Assembly (NCBI RefSeq): GCF_021155765.1
Contig: NC_060116.1
Location: 8,990,001 to 9,054,000, forward strand
Direction of reading: 5' to 3'
From: Diprion similis
Lineage: Eukaryota > Arthropoda > Insecta > Hymenoptera > Diprionidae
DNA length: 64,000 nucleotides
The translations under genes were made by a program, and so were the position numbers. Every line of letters starts with the position of its first letter. The stretch's first letter is position 1. The notes beneath the pieces are model-generated. The model saw nothing but the letters and a program-made list of their open reading frames with translations. It ran no database searches and was not told the origin of the DNA. Of this stretch, positions 38,612-51,199 are shown piece by piece.

Positions 38612-40328
38612 TTAGGTGGCAGAATAGATGGTCCTCAGCAACATGAATATTGACACCGCAGAAGAGATAATCTGAAATCAAGCTTTATTACATCTCCATG
38701 ACCCGTTTATAGGCGATAGTGTAATAGTAACTTACGGAAGCTAAAGTTCCCAGAGAGTATGTAACAAATTTTCCAGCGGTTAAACGCGCTGGACGTTGGG
38801 ATCGTGCCATCATAAACAAAACCATGTTCCTGGTACGGATCGAACAACGGTACCAAGGAATTGCGTAAATCGATTCTGCCACCATGGTGCTCTGCTGGGA
38901 AAAAGCTAAGTCAATTACCGAAAATAATCGAATCCCAAAATGACTGGGCACGAGACTATTATATACTGACTTCGGTGATGAGGCACTCCGTTGGCCAACA
39001 TGAGATGGCCAGTTGGCCAATGGCCAATAAGAAGGTGCTGAAGAATTTGAAAATTCCTAATCCTTGCATCTGTGAGAAAACAAAATATACTCAAATTAGA
39101 ATGAATTTTATTTTCACTTGAACCACGTTGAAGTGTTTTTTCATAAGAAAAAAAGTACAAGTAGAGGAAATCCATATGGTTGCATGTGGTGGTTAATTAA
39201 AAATCTCCAAAAGATGTAATCTAGTAACGAATGCCATGGTTTCATCTCACCCTTGTCAGTCTTGCTGCTGAAATGCCCAACATGTAAAGTCCGCCAACAG
39301 CTTGCGCCAAATTGGCGTAGCAAACAGCCTCCTCCAATTGCGCGCAAAAACTAGAGTGTACAGAAAATGAGCAGTGTAAGATATCCCAAAAAATTTACGT
39401 GGCAGTTTCAAAAACTTCACACGTACTTCATTACGATTTGGTGACGCAAAGTGCACTTTCTCAGAGTTTTTTCAGCATATTGATCAATGCGTCGGTCGTT
39501 GTGTCTTGACTTCTTATTGGCAATGTTGGCAAGCCAGTTTTGTATTAATGTGAGCTGCCCGCAAGTGTGTAAAGCCAAAAATGGACCGACGAGATCACAG
39601 CCGATTATTGAGCAGAGACAGACGGAAGTCGAAGCTGATTGGACGGCGAAGATAATTTCATATCTTGGAGAAACTGAAGGGTCCATGTTTATTTGGTATG
39701 GCCAAGATCTGCTGCTGGCCACTGCACCTGGCGTAACCTGCTTGATTATGAGGGGAAATATCCACATGGCGGCTCCAAAGACTTTCGTTAGGCATAGGCC
39801 AAGACTGAGCAATTTTGCTCGATTTGTCCATACAGAAATGATCCTCAAATCGATCGGGCTTGCGTCCTGCCACAAGGACTCGCACGTTGACATCAGACGC
39901 CATATCTTATTGCGATTCCAGGCAATGACGATCATTCGAAATCCTGCTCCAAGCACTCCAGCCACAGTGTTCAAAGTGTCGATTGCCTTGTCACGGCCAA
40001 GATTCTGTGCCTCAAATAAAAGAGCGTAATTATTACCAATTATTAATGGTAATTATACCACTATTAGTGGTTAATAGTGAAATTGAGTGACCTGAAAATA
40101 TCAGGATTGCTTTTCTCTGCGTACTAGTCGAGCACTTACCGTAGAGAGCAACAGATGAATGACTGAGATGATTATGCTACTGACGCACAGAATTGTGAAC
40201 GAAGTTAAGAAATTACTGAGAAATTTTTTCCAAATGGTTGGAGGTCCATTCAGAGGAAGGATACCGAAAAATTGAAGGGACAATTTTATTATACGCGCCA
40301 GATCATCGAAAGATTCTTTTTCCGGCAT
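38612..40328 (-). CDS. Odorant receptor OR2 (7tm_6), duplicate of OR3
   Basis: Exons: 40140-40328, 39427-40004, 39251-39350, 38971-39069, 38736-38891, 38612-38671, together 393 residues with all phases matching. It begins MPEKESFDDLARI. Exon 2 carries LSPRYEI-type and GCDLVGPFLALHTCGQ motifs (here VSPRYEIIFAVQ). Exon 4 ends ISCWPTECLITE, exon 5 has RPARLTAGKFVTYSLGTLAS, and the last exon reads IISSAVSIFMLLRTIYSAT. It is nearly identical to OR3 in exons 3 to 5 and more diverged in exons 1 and 2. It looks intact. The 5' flank is the 'U' repeat rather than the block shared by OR4-OR7. Confidence 0.92.
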
Positions 40329-40406
40329 TGTTATTATTTAATTAAGATAGTAACTGCAATGTAGACACCAAGAAGAACGAACATGCGAAATGTTTTGACT
40401 GCATGC

Positions 40407-40960
40407 GAATAATTCAACAACGTGAAGTCCCTTCGGTGGATTAACAGCGTACTAACTGAGTTCTGTCACTTTCAGTTGCAACGTCGATGAAGGTTTGCTC
40501 CGATAGGGTAGAGGAACGTGATACGAATCTTAATTACTGCATAATTTAATGAATCACCCCATTAGATAATGACTAGTGTCGTTAACTGACGTGAATAGTT
40601 GACAAGCTATCCTAAATATCTCATGCAAGTATATAATTATTTGTCCGCTATTGAAGCTTAACACTGAATGGATGTGACAGTGTCGTAAAATTGTCACGTG
40701 TACTTGAAATTGCCTGATGATACCACTGAAAAACTTCACTCCATTCATTATTAACAACGATCTTGCCAAAGGGCTATGTGAAAAAGAGTAATTGCAATGT
40801 GAAAACTTCCACGCTGTTCAGTACAGCAATTAAAGTATCTTTTCGAAGACATTTGTCGGTTGGAAAATATCCTCTACGCATTACTTCTGTTTCAAGTACT
40901 ACTAAAAAATTACATTTATTATCAAGTCGATCGGTAGGTGAAGAAACGCGACTCTATTAA
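40407..40960 (-). repeat. U repeat copy 1, 5' flank of OR2
   Basis: About 550 bp directly upstream of OR2, clearly homologous to 41175-41760 and 43700-44310. Shared phrases include TTCGGTGGAT, GATAGGGTAGAGGAACGTGAT and AGTACAGCAATTAAAGTATCTTT. It probably holds the promoter. Confidence 0.75.
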
Positions 40961-41174
40961 AAATTGATGACTCTGATTTTCGATCGATCACGATGCAGCA
41001 TGCAGACGAATAATTCACCCTAATATTTAGGTGCACGAATCACTGTAATTCACCTAACTACAACGTTTCCGTTCAAAATTAAGGCACGCCTATCGATCGC
41101 GTTATACAATCGCATTTATATTTCAGTCCTTATTTTCAACGGAAATCCCGGATTTAAGCAACCAACAGTGCACT

Positions 41175-41760
41175 TCGAATAATTTAACAACGCGAAGCGT
41201 CTTCGGTGGATGAAGAGTGCTAACTGAATTTAGTCACTTCTAGTTGCCGCGTCGATGGAAGTTTTCTCCGACAGGGTAGAGGAACGTGATGCGAAGCTCA
41301 CTTACTACATAATTTATTGAGTCACCCTATTACATAATGACGTGTGTCGTTGAGTGAAGTAAATAGTTGACGAGCTATCCTAAATATTTTACGCACGTAT
41401 ATAATGAATTCTCCATTATTTTAGCTTAATTCCAAGGTAAAACCATTCAACAACGTACTTTTGAAATTGACACAATGGATGGATATGAATGTACAGAAAA
41501 TTGTTACGTGTACTTGCAATTTTTAGATGGTATCATTGAAAATTTCACCTCATTCATACATAATGACCTTGTCGAAAAGCTGTGTAAAAAGGAGTAATTG
41601 CAATGTCAAAACTTCCACGCTGTTTAGTACAGCAAATAAAGTATCTTTCCGCAGGCATTTCGGTTCAAAAAATATTATCTACACATTGCATTCAATTCAA
41701 GTACACCCACAAGATTACATTTGTCATCAAGCTGATCGATTGATTCTCAAAACAATGTTC
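41175..41760 (-). repeat. U repeat copy 2, without a receptor gene
   Basis: Homologous to the 5' flanks of OR2 and OR3, but on the minus strand it leads only into a short spacer and then U copy 1. No receptor exon lies between 40.96 and 41.17 kb, which suggests a lost gene or a duplicated flank. Confidence 0.7.
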
Positions 41761-41954
41761 CAATGATATATGATTATAAGACAGTTGCATTTTCTTTCAT
41801 TGCACAGGAATCCGCGAGTTTGCAGGCGCTAATGTAAATACTAGTTACTTAAACTTTCGTGAAGCTTGTTAATGGGAAAAAAACCAATCAAATATGATTT
41901 AAATTCTTACAGATTCGTTCGGAGCTTGTAACTATAAATACATTTGCACATCAT

Positions 41955-43634
41955 TCAGGTGGTTGAATAAATAGTCCTCAGCAACATAAATAGTGACATC
42001 GCAGAAGAGGTGATCTGAAATCAAGCTTTCTTAGATTTCCATGACCCGTTTATAAGTGATGGTGTAATAGTAACTTACGGAAGCTAAAGTTCCCAAAGAG
42101 TATATAACAAATTTTCCAGCGGTTAAACGCGCTGGACGTTGGGATCGTGCCATCATAAACAAAACCATGTTCCTGGTACGAATCGAACAACGGTACCATG
42201 GAATTGCGTAAATTGATTCTGCCGCCATGGTGCTCTGCTGGGAAAAAGCTAAGTCAATTACCGAAGATAATCGAATCCCAAAATGACTGGGCACGAGACT
42301 ATCATATACTGACTTCGGTGATGAGGCACTCCGCTGGCCAACATGAGATGGCCAGTTGGCCAATGGCCCATAAGAAGGTGCTGAAGAATTGGAAAATTTC
42401 TGATCCTTGCATCTATGGAAAAACAAACGATACTCGAATTAGAATGATTTTTGTTTTCACTTGGACTACGTTGAAGTGTTTTTCCGTAAGAAAAAAAGTA
42501 CAAGCAGAGGAAATCCATATGGTTGCATGTGGTGGTTAATTAAAAATCTCCAAAAGATGTAATCTAGTAACGAATGTCATGGTTTCATCTCACCTTTGTC
42601 AGTCTTGCTGCTGAAATGCCCAACACGTAAAGTCCGCCCAAAGCTTGCGCCAAATTGGCGTAGCAAACAGCCTCCTCCAATTGCGCGCAAAAACTGGAGT
42701 GTATAGAAAATGAGCAGTGTAAGATATCCCAAAAAATTTACGTGGCAATTTTTAAAATTTCACACCTACTTCATTACGATTTGGTGACGCAGAATGTACT
42801 TTCTCAAAGTTTTTTCAACATGTTGATCTATGCGTTGTTCACCGTGTTCTGACTCTTTCTTCGCAATATTGGTGAGCCAATTTTGTATCAGTTTGAGCTG
42901 CCCGCAAGCGTTTAGAGCCAAAAATGGACCAACGAGATCACAGCCGACTATGGAATAGAGGCAGACAGTAGCGGAAGCTGACTGAATGACGTAGATAATT
43001 TCATATCGCGGAGACAGCGAGGAATCCACATTTATTTGATATGGCCAAGACCTCGTGCTGACCACTGCACCCGGCGTAACCTGCTTAATTATGGGGGAAA
43101 ATATCCACAAGACGGCTGCAACGACTGTCGTTAGGCACAAGCTAAGACTGAGCAATTTTGCTCGATTTGTCCATACAGAAATGATCCTCAAATCGATCGG
43201 GCTCGCGTCCTGCCACAACGACTCACACGTCGACATCAGACGCTGGATCTTAACGCGATTCCAGGCAATAAAGATCATTCGAAATCCTCCTCCAAATAGT
43301 GCAGCTACAGTGTTCAAGGTGTCGATTGACTTGACAAAGCCAAGATTCTGTTCCTCAAATAAAAGAGCGTAATGATCGATGGTGGAATTGAGTAATGCGA
43401 AAAAAAATTTGATCGCTTCTCTCTATGTACAAGTTAAGCACTTACCGTAGAGAGCATGAGATGAATGACTTGAACGATGATGCTACTGATGCACAAAATT
43501 GTGAAAGCAGTTAGAAATTTACTGAGTCGATTTTTCCAGATTGTCGGAGGTCCGTTTAGAGAAAGGACGCCGAAAAATTGGAGAGAACATTTGATTATGC
43601 GCGCCAGACCGTCGAAAGATTCTTTTTCCGTCAT
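41955..43634 (-). CDS. Odorant receptor OR3 (7tm_6), duplicate of OR2
   Basis: Exons: 43446-43634, 42770-43347, 42594-42693, 42314-42412, 42079-42234, 41955-42014, giving 393 residues. An ATG two codons upstream (43640) is also in frame; the one at 43634 (MTEKESFDGLARI) was chosen because it gives the same 63-residue exon 1 as OR2. Motifs: LSPRYEIIYVIQ and GCDLVGPFLALNACGQLKLIQ in exon 2, SCWPAECLITE closing exon 4, and ITSSAMSLFMLLRTIYSTT at the C-terminus. All splice sites are GT-AG and the frame is open. OR2 lies about 3.3 kb further along with the same exon sizes, so the pair is a recent tandem duplication. Confidence 0.92.
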
Positions 43635-43699
43635 TCTCATAATTGAAAGGAGATAGTAATTGTAGATACCAGAGAGTATGAACGTTCGAACTGTTATGA

Positions 43700-44310
43700 C
43701 TGCGAATAATTCAACAACGTGTGAAGTCTCTTCGGTGGATGAAGAGTGCTAACTGAGTTTAGTCACTTCCAGTTGCAACATCGATGAAGGTTTTCTCTGA
43801 CAGGGTAGAGCAAAGTGATGCGGAGCTTAATTGCTGCATAATTGAATGGATCGCCCTATCAGATAATGACTTGTATCGTTAACTCACGTTCTCACGTAAA
43901 TTGTTGACAAGCTATCCTAAATATCTTACGCAAGTGTATACTTATTCCTTCACTATTGAAGCTTAATTCCATGATAAAACCCGTCAACATTCGATTGCTG
44001 AAATTCACACAATAAATGGATGTGACAATGTCGTAAAATTGTCACGTGTACTTGAAATTTTCAGATGATATCATTGAAAAATCTCATCTCGGTCACAAAC
44101 AATGATCTTGTGAACAGGCTATGCAAAAGGACTCATTGCAAAGTTAAAACTGCCACTCTACTTGTTGGGTAACGCAATTAAAATATCTTTCCGATGACAT
44201 TTGTCGGTTTAAAAAATATTGTCTTCATCTTACTTTCATTGCAAATATTACTACAAAATTACATTCATTATAAAGCTGATCCATTGATTCCCAAAACAAT
44301 ATTTGAATAA
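43700..44310 (-). repeat. U repeat copy 3, 5' flank of OR3
   Basis: Third homologous copy of the OR2/OR3 upstream region, including GACAGGGTAGAGCAAAGTGATGC and TGTCGTAAAATTGTCACGTGTACTTGAAAT. Confidence 0.75.
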
Positions 44311-44449
44311 CATATAATTATAATCAGGGATTGTACAGCTTCTTCAATCTCCTTTTACATAAATTGTATTCCAATGAATTAGCCGCTGCTGTTGTGCTAC
44401 AGTAGGATTAATATTATAGTTGTTCGAATATACAATGCCTACACCGAAC

Positions 44450-46246
44450 TTATAATTGATGCAAAATCAATGAAAAGGATACGGCGCTTGAAACGATCTG
44501 AAAGTGTAAAGTCCAGCAGGGTAAATATGAACAAATTGCGATCTGGATTTCGCCTGAATACAAGGTGAAACGGAAGATGATACTCACTGAGTAGAAAGCC
44601 TCTAAAGACAGAGGCAAGAATTTTCCAGCGGTTAGCTGCGCAGGCTGTTGTGATCTTGCCAGCATTATCTCGATCGCAGTTTTGTCGCGGGGTGAATAAA
44701 GGTACCAGGGCACTCCGTAAACTGCCTGCGCTATGTCGCTGCTCTAGATCCGATTGAGCAGAATTCAATCAGCTATGGTACATTTCCATTCGATGATACA
44801 TTGCAGAGTGTACTTACGGAGAAAGCGAGGTTTTCCGCTGGCGAGCACAAGTAGTAAAGACCGGCAACGGACGAAAGAAGTGGCCCAAGATATCGGTAAG
44901 ATCCCAAACCCTGAAGTAACGGTGAATGAAAGTTGTAAAGACGTCCATTTGCCAGTTAGATCACACTTGACGGTGAAATTCAAACGTGGATACTCACCTC
45001 TATTAGCCTCGCCAACGCAATCGCCAATATATACATCCCAGTAACGACTTGTATCAAGTTTATATATTGAACGACCTCCTCTAGCTTGGCACAAAATCTG
45101 TGAACAGTGAGGGTGCCGGCATTCGTAATTATTACCTTCAACCTCCCAAGGAGCAGAAATTGAAATTACTCACGCCATGATGACCTGGTGACGATGAATG
45201 CACTTCCTCAATCTGATTTCTACTCTCTCTTCGTTTTTCACTGGGTTTGATTTCTCGTTAATAGACATCTCCAGAAGCCATTTGCGTATAACGGCCAGTT
45301 GGCCACATACGTTCAAAGCCAAAAGGGTCCCGAACATGTCAGCGGCGACTACATGCGTGGTGCCGACGTAACCGATCAGCACTTGGAGAGTGTACTTGAT
45401 CTCATATTCTGGGCTTGGAACGGAGTACTCCTTGAATCGGAACGGGTAGTGTCTAACTGTAGAGTTCGAGACAGACGAGATTTGCTTTATTGTCGAAGTA
45501 AGGACGAACAGAGTGATGGAAAGTTGCGCAGCGCAAAAGTAAGTCGTGCTGAAGAGCTTAGCTCGATGGGCCCAAATCGATGTCACTTTGAAATCTGTTG
45601 GGTCGGTCTGGTCCCAAAATGTTTTACAGAATTCGAAAAACCGCACGATTTTTCGACGGTGAAGAGCGGCAAAAAATATTCTCGATTGTCCTCCTACTGC
45701 TGTGATTAGGATTATCAGCGCTTCTAGCAATTCGTCCACTGTATGGCTCTGCGGAAATTAGAGATGCGAGATTCACGTTATTACGCTTTTCAAAACACTT
45801 CGAAAATAAATTCTTGGTGTAAATTTCCTAAAAGTCATAAATTTTTTCAGTTTGTATACATCGCGTCACAGCAAGAATACACTGATGATTGAAAATTTAT
45901 TGAGTGGTGGAAAAAATTTGTTCAATCATGAAAATCAACGATCGTTCGGGAAATTGTCAAACGTGTAAACTTTGGTCGTACCTAAGCTATGAGAAAGCCG
46001 AAGTAATTAGATCTAAACAGAAACAATATCCAGTTCTCAGCTCACCTGATACAGTATGTAATTCACTTGCGGGATAGCAACATACAAGCCGTGCAGCAGC
46101 GGGGAAAATGCAAGGATTCCAGTGAGGAGCGATTTCCAGGACGTCAATGGTTCGTCAAGTGATCCACCGATGGGCAGAATGCCGGAAAATTGAAAATAGA
46201 ATTTTGCCAGCCAGAAATAATCCCAGAAGGACTTTTGCACGGCCAT
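44450..46246 (-). CDS. Odorant receptor OR4 (7tm_6)
   Basis: Exons: 46046-46246, 45174-45748, 44998-45097, 44818-44910, 44588-44743, 44450-44497, giving 390 residues. An in-frame ATG further upstream would add 48 residues, but MAVQKSFWDYFWLAKF aligns with the starts of OR5-OR7, so 46246 was chosen. Exon 1 has four extra residues (DEPL) relative to its relatives. Exon 2 has VPSPEYEIKYTLQ and ADMFGTLLALNVCGQLAVIR, exon 4 reads LCSPAENLAFS in place of SCWPADTL, and the last exon reads IVSSAVSFSLILHQL. The frame is intact. The conserved upstream block lies about 170-210 nt before the start. Confidence 0.92.
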
Positions 46247-46384
46247 CGGAGCGTTTCGTTTAACCATAAGGGTTTTGATTTTGCAAACTGGATAGCGAAT
46301 CGGTTCAAATCGCAATCGCGGAGAACTCAGAGGGAGATGAGCAGCTGCTCCCAAGAAAGACAAGCTTGAACTGAATTTTGTGAG

Positions 46385-46580
46385 CCACACGCACGAAACC
46401 AGCAGAAACTTTGGCGCGGACTTCTACAGGCGAACTTATTATCCCCTCCACGCCCTTTCCAGTATTATACATGCAATACGGACGATTTTGGCGAAGACTC
46501 TCTGTGCATGTGGTCGAAGCTCCGCCCTGCGAGCAATCGCCAGGTCCGTAAAGATAAACGGTGAGGAATGGTTCATACGA
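46385..46580 (-). promoter_or_regulatory. Conserved upstream block of OR4
   Basis: Shares with OR5-OR7 the phrase GCGGACTTCT...TTATTATCCCCTCC (gene sense GGAGGGGATAATAA, a GATA-like core) within about 150 bp of recognisable similarity, upstream of the start codon. Confidence 0.55.
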
Positions 46581-46799
46581 ACGATGGTCATGCGAGTGGT
46601 GATCACAGTTGCACCATGGGCGCCAAAGGTCCCTCACTTGGACGTATTTTAGACAGCATCCTAAGTCATTTCAAGACCCACATTTTGAGATTTCTAGTTT
46701 TCGAATCAAATTTACCTTGTCGTCGACTATTCGATATGCGCGTGAATGAAGAAACGCTTTTTTTTTTGCAGAGAAGTTAGTGTCTCCTGTCAACTTCAC

Positions 46800-48780
46800 G
46801 ATCTAAAATTGCAAATCGACTGGTAAAAATTTTTTGCAGGTAACGCTATGAGCTTTGAAGGTACACAGCCAGTGTATGACCTGTATAGTGGGATAGTGGC
46901 AGTAACAGGAAGCTGGAGACGTCTTATTAGAACGATAATTATAATTTTTCTAATTTTTATAAAAATAGCTCTCTCGGTGGAGAAGAGTTCATTATTGCCA
47001 ATATAAAAACGCTCTGTCTGATATGCAAGCAAAAATCACGAGATCGGATCATTACGCGTCTTGTGATTCAAAGTTCAAAAACGTTGATTTAAAATTCAGA
47101 TTCAACGGAATGCGACTTGAGAATCGGAGTGCATTTAGACTTATTAGGCGGGCTGCCGTTCCGGATCGAATAGCCAGGCCCAAATAGAAGTCAATAAAAC
47201 TATTTATGGGCATGGCTATTTTCATAATGTGGCAAGATAACGTATTTTATATTGTGCTAATTTACTGTAACATGACTTGCAGTCAACGCAGTCATGTTTC
47301 TCAATTAATTGTAACAGGCTTACAATGATCGTGATTTTTAATTTTTTTACCGACGGAATATTCTTATTCATTTACCACCGACGTGGCATTCAACTATTCA
47401 AACTTGAGCCGATTATAATGTATCGATCTCGTGATATGGTGTATCCACTGACCCCATGCGGAATGCAGTAAGTATTTCACACTTCGTTTCCGCATCTCGA
47501 AATTCGCTGTCAGTAAAATTTCGCCTCATTCTTCATAGCAGTTATTGTAAAACGCGGAGATCAAATTTAAGATATTTACAGGAAATAGATGCGGTTTGTA
47601 ACTGTATCGCCCGACAATCCACGGCCTTATAACTGTATGGACATCATGTGTACGAGTAGATACAATTCAGGAGAAAACTCATGAAATACTGGTTGCTGGA
47701 CGTTACCTTCATTCATTATTCACCAATATCTGACCACGGGCTGTGAATAGTTTTTCAAACTCTATAAGGGCGACGAGCACTTGCTTTTCGCTGAATAATA
47801 ATCATTGAATACCCAGACGTGCAATTTACGCAATTTTTTGAATACGTCGCGCGACCACGACGCTCGTATTGGGAATCCACACATCTGTCGATCGTGACTG
47901 ATTAGTATTAATATCGCAGAGCAAAAAACAAACAAAAAAGAAACCAGATCGTACCATCGCCCTTTTGTCGGTCTTAACAGTCGTCGATTTCATTATGCAA
48001 CATGCATTATGTCTATAGTTTCCACGAATATCCGCGCTTCAACTCAATTCAACACGCGATGGTGCGACGCCATGCTGCGTGCTTCGCTGTTTGCTTGCTC
48101 AATAGTCCAAGGATTAAGATTGAGAACTTTTTACCTGAGAGTAAAATAACGACTCATTGTTTTTACGAAAAATTCTATGAAACGAATGATTTTAGTTTCA
48201 TATCTTTCTTAGTTTCGGTTTCCGGGTGCTTTGAAGGAAGGACAAGTTATTGTGATTGTTTTGCACATGTCGTGCACTTGGACGATTTATGAAACTTTGG
48301 TACTTCGTACATATGTGATCTAAAAAGAAATTCGTGCTTTCTTTGAATTATCTTCTTACTGTGGATTTAAAATAAGTACATGAATTATCATTTAAAAATA
48401 TCTATAAATTATTTCAATAAACATTTTATACTATAAAACTTTTATTCGAATTCCATATTGTGGTTCATAAATTGTAGCTCATAAATTATCAATGCAGATC
48501 TACTTTCTGCACGCAATTTACACTTTTACATTCCTAAATCTAAAATACCGGTTAAAGGGGATCCTTGAACAGAATCTTATTTATACACTGCGTTGCGCTA
48601 TTAGATCTATACAATCGCTTCTCTTTGGTGCAAATAAATGGCATCAAAAGAAATCACACTGGCTCTCGAACAGTGTTTTGTACTTGTCTCTGTAAAATAA
48701 ATACCGACTTTTTCAATGAACTCGTTTTCTTAGTGCGATCGTGTTAAGGTATTTTGACCACATGTACAAGTACGAATTCA
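46800..48780. other. Intergenic DNA between OR4 and OR5
   Basis: No receptor exon or other coding sequence recognised; AT-rich with short chance ORFs. Confidence 0.4.
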
Positions 48781-48804
48781 ATTTATGCATACAAGATCCG
48801 CAAT

Positions 48805-50675
48805 TCATAAACTGCGCAGAAGCATGCAGAAGGATATACCGCTGGATGTTATCTGAAAGAAACTTCAATGAGACGTTCATACGGTTAAAATTTATGAAAT
48901 CCATTGAAGAATAATAAGTCTGAATCATTGTTCGACGTACGGAAGAAAATGCCTCCAAGGATAATGGTATGAACTTTCCTGCGGTGAGTATCGCAGGACG
49001 CTGAGATCTTGCCATCAGAACTGCAACCATAGTTTTCACCCGGGGCGATCCATCATACCATGGGACTTCGTAGATTGCTTGCGCTATTTCAGTGCTCTCA
49101 AGACGGTGGATCAAGATAATTGGGACTTGAATTTGACAGTTTTATACCTGCTATCCAACCATATGTAGGTACTCACTTCGTAAGAGAGAGTATCCGATGG
49201 CCAACAAGAAAGGAAAAGCCCGTTGATGGACAAAATGAATGTTGCGAAATGTCGAAACGATCCCGAACTCTACAATAATTTATCATCCGTTATATGAGAA
49301 GATGGACATTTGAATAGGATTTTATTTTAATTTTTTTGTTGTTCGTATGCTTTAATGGAAACTACTACATAAGCGAAGAGTATTATAAGCTTCACCTTCG
49401 TGAAGCTTGCCGCGGAAAGTGCCATGATGTACATCTCAGTGATGATTTGTATTAGATAGTTATACTGAATCACATTTTCCAGTTCGGAACAAAGTCTGTA
49501 AAAAAATTAATCAAAAGTAGAAAAATCATCGCCAAGATAGTTGTTCTAAACAGTTGTGTAGAAGGAATTCCTACTCCAGAACGATTTGATGGCGGCGAAT
49601 GCACTTCTTCAAGCTCTCTTCGAGACCTTCGTTAATGTTTCCTTTCATTTCGCTAAATTTTTCTTTCGACGAATTATCTCTGAGCCACCTTTTGACTAGA
49701 GCGAGTTGTCCACAGAGGTACAGAGTTAGTATCGTCCCAGTCATGTCGCAAGCAGCGATGTACGACATGCTGCAGAAACAGCAAATCACTTGAACAGCGT
49801 ACTTGATTTCATATTCTGGACTAGGAGTCGAATCCTCTTGAGGTGTGAAGGGGTAATATTTTGTTGTGGAATTTTCAGGCAATGAGAACTGTTGGAGCGT
49901 CGCAGTAACGACGAACACTGTCACCAGACAATTTGCGGCACAGAAATACATCGTACTGATGATTTTAGCCTGTCTTATCCATGTTGAAATTAGCTGGCGG
50001 TCTGCAGGAACGGATTGATCCCACAATTCCTCGCAGGCCGTAAATAAACGTGTGATTCTGTGACGATATATCGTAACGAAGATCGATCTGGTTTGCCCAG
50101 TTAGAACAGCGGTCATGATCAGCATGGCTTCGAGCAAATCATCTGTGTTGTAATTCTGCATCAAACAGAGGTAGCCGGATCACTTGTGGACCAATGATTG
50201 ACGAGAGATGATGAAAGATAACGATATCACAGAAAATATTCAGAATTTCAAGTGGCTGATCACTGTTTGGTCAATTATAAGGTTGCTCTGATATCATTTT
50301 CAAATGATCAATTAGTGGTAAAAAACTTTTCTGTTTCTATTAATTTATCGATCATTCGGTAGTTTTGGCTCAACTTTGACCAATCAGTTAACAATAGCAC
50401 AGGCTGAAGTAATATCAAAATACTGTATTATTATTAACTTGGAAGAAACTTGTCAGAGAAATCAACATTTTTAGTTTACAGCTTACCCGAAACAGTATGA
50501 AATTTATTTGAGGTATGAGCACGAAGAAGCTATACAGCATTGGAAATACTGCAAGAAATTGAGTGAGAAATTTTTTCCACAAAAACGATTCACCGCTGAT
50601 AGGAAGAATGCCCGATAATTGAAAAAATAATCTTGCGAACCAAAAATGATCCCAGAAAGAATCTTGACCAGACAT
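48805..50675 (-). CDS. Odorant receptor OR5 (7tm_6)
   Basis: Exons: 50487-50675, 49575-50155, 49396-49495, 49177-49269, 48941-49096, 48805-48852, giving 388 residues. It starts MSGQDSFWDHFWFARLFFQL. Exon 2 has STPSPEYEIKYAVQ and ACDMTGTILTLYLCGQLALV, exon 3 has TEMYIMALSAASFTK, exon 4 ends SCWPSDTLSYE, exon 5 has RPAILTAGKFIPLSLEAFSS, and the C-terminus reads ITSSGISFCMLLRSL. All splice sites are GT-AG and the frame is open. About 140 nt in exon 2 are almost identical to the broken OR6, far above their flanks. The conserved upstream block lies about 170-210 nt before the ATG. Confidence 0.93.
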
Positions 50676-50799
50676 TATTGCAGAGCCTCGAATAAATGTA
50701 ACAGTATAATTTATTGCTATAACAAGTATTGGTGAGGAAAGTCCAACTGTTGAGCTAAAGAACTCGCGAGAGATGAGTTGCTATGAAGAAAGGCAAAAC

Positions 50800-51000
50800 C
50801 GAACTGAATTCTGCGAGCAATAGGCACAACGCCTGGAAGAACTTTGGTGCGGACTTCTGTGGGCGCAGTTATTATCCCCTCCGCTTCTCTGACGGTTTCA
50901 CATATGCAAAGGAGTCGTTTTTTGCGAAGACTCTCGTTGCTAGTATCCCCGCTAGCTCCACCCCGTCGGCAATTGTCAAGTCGGCACGAACGAACAATGA
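50800..51000 (-). promoter_or_regulatory. Conserved upstream block of OR5
   Basis: Contains GGTGCGGACTTCTG...TTATTATCCCCTCCGC at 50846-50884, aligned with the OR4, OR6 and OR7 blocks at a similar distance from the start codon. Confidence 0.55.
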
Positions 51001-51199
51001 TGAAGTAATGAATAGTTCACGAAGTTGCTCGAGACGGCGTCGTTTTCCTAGTCCAGTCGAGTTGACGATGATAATGTAGTGACATAAGTGGGATGAGACG
51101 GAAATCTGAAGAGATTTATTTACAACGCGAAGAATCGTCCGAAAGGTGATCATTAATTTTATAATATAATTCCTACGGTCATAGACATAATAGCAGATC

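Noticed and set aside
39487-40029. 180-codon plus-strand ORF, and similar plus-strand ORFs at 43055-43372, 45299-45709 and 54003-54383
   Set aside because: These are antisense shadows of receptor exon 2. They recur because the receptors are homologous.
46246-46390. A 48-residue N-terminal extension of OR4 from an upstream in-frame ATG
   Set aside because: The downstream ATG aligns with the starts of OR5-OR7, and the extension runs into the region of the shared upstream block.
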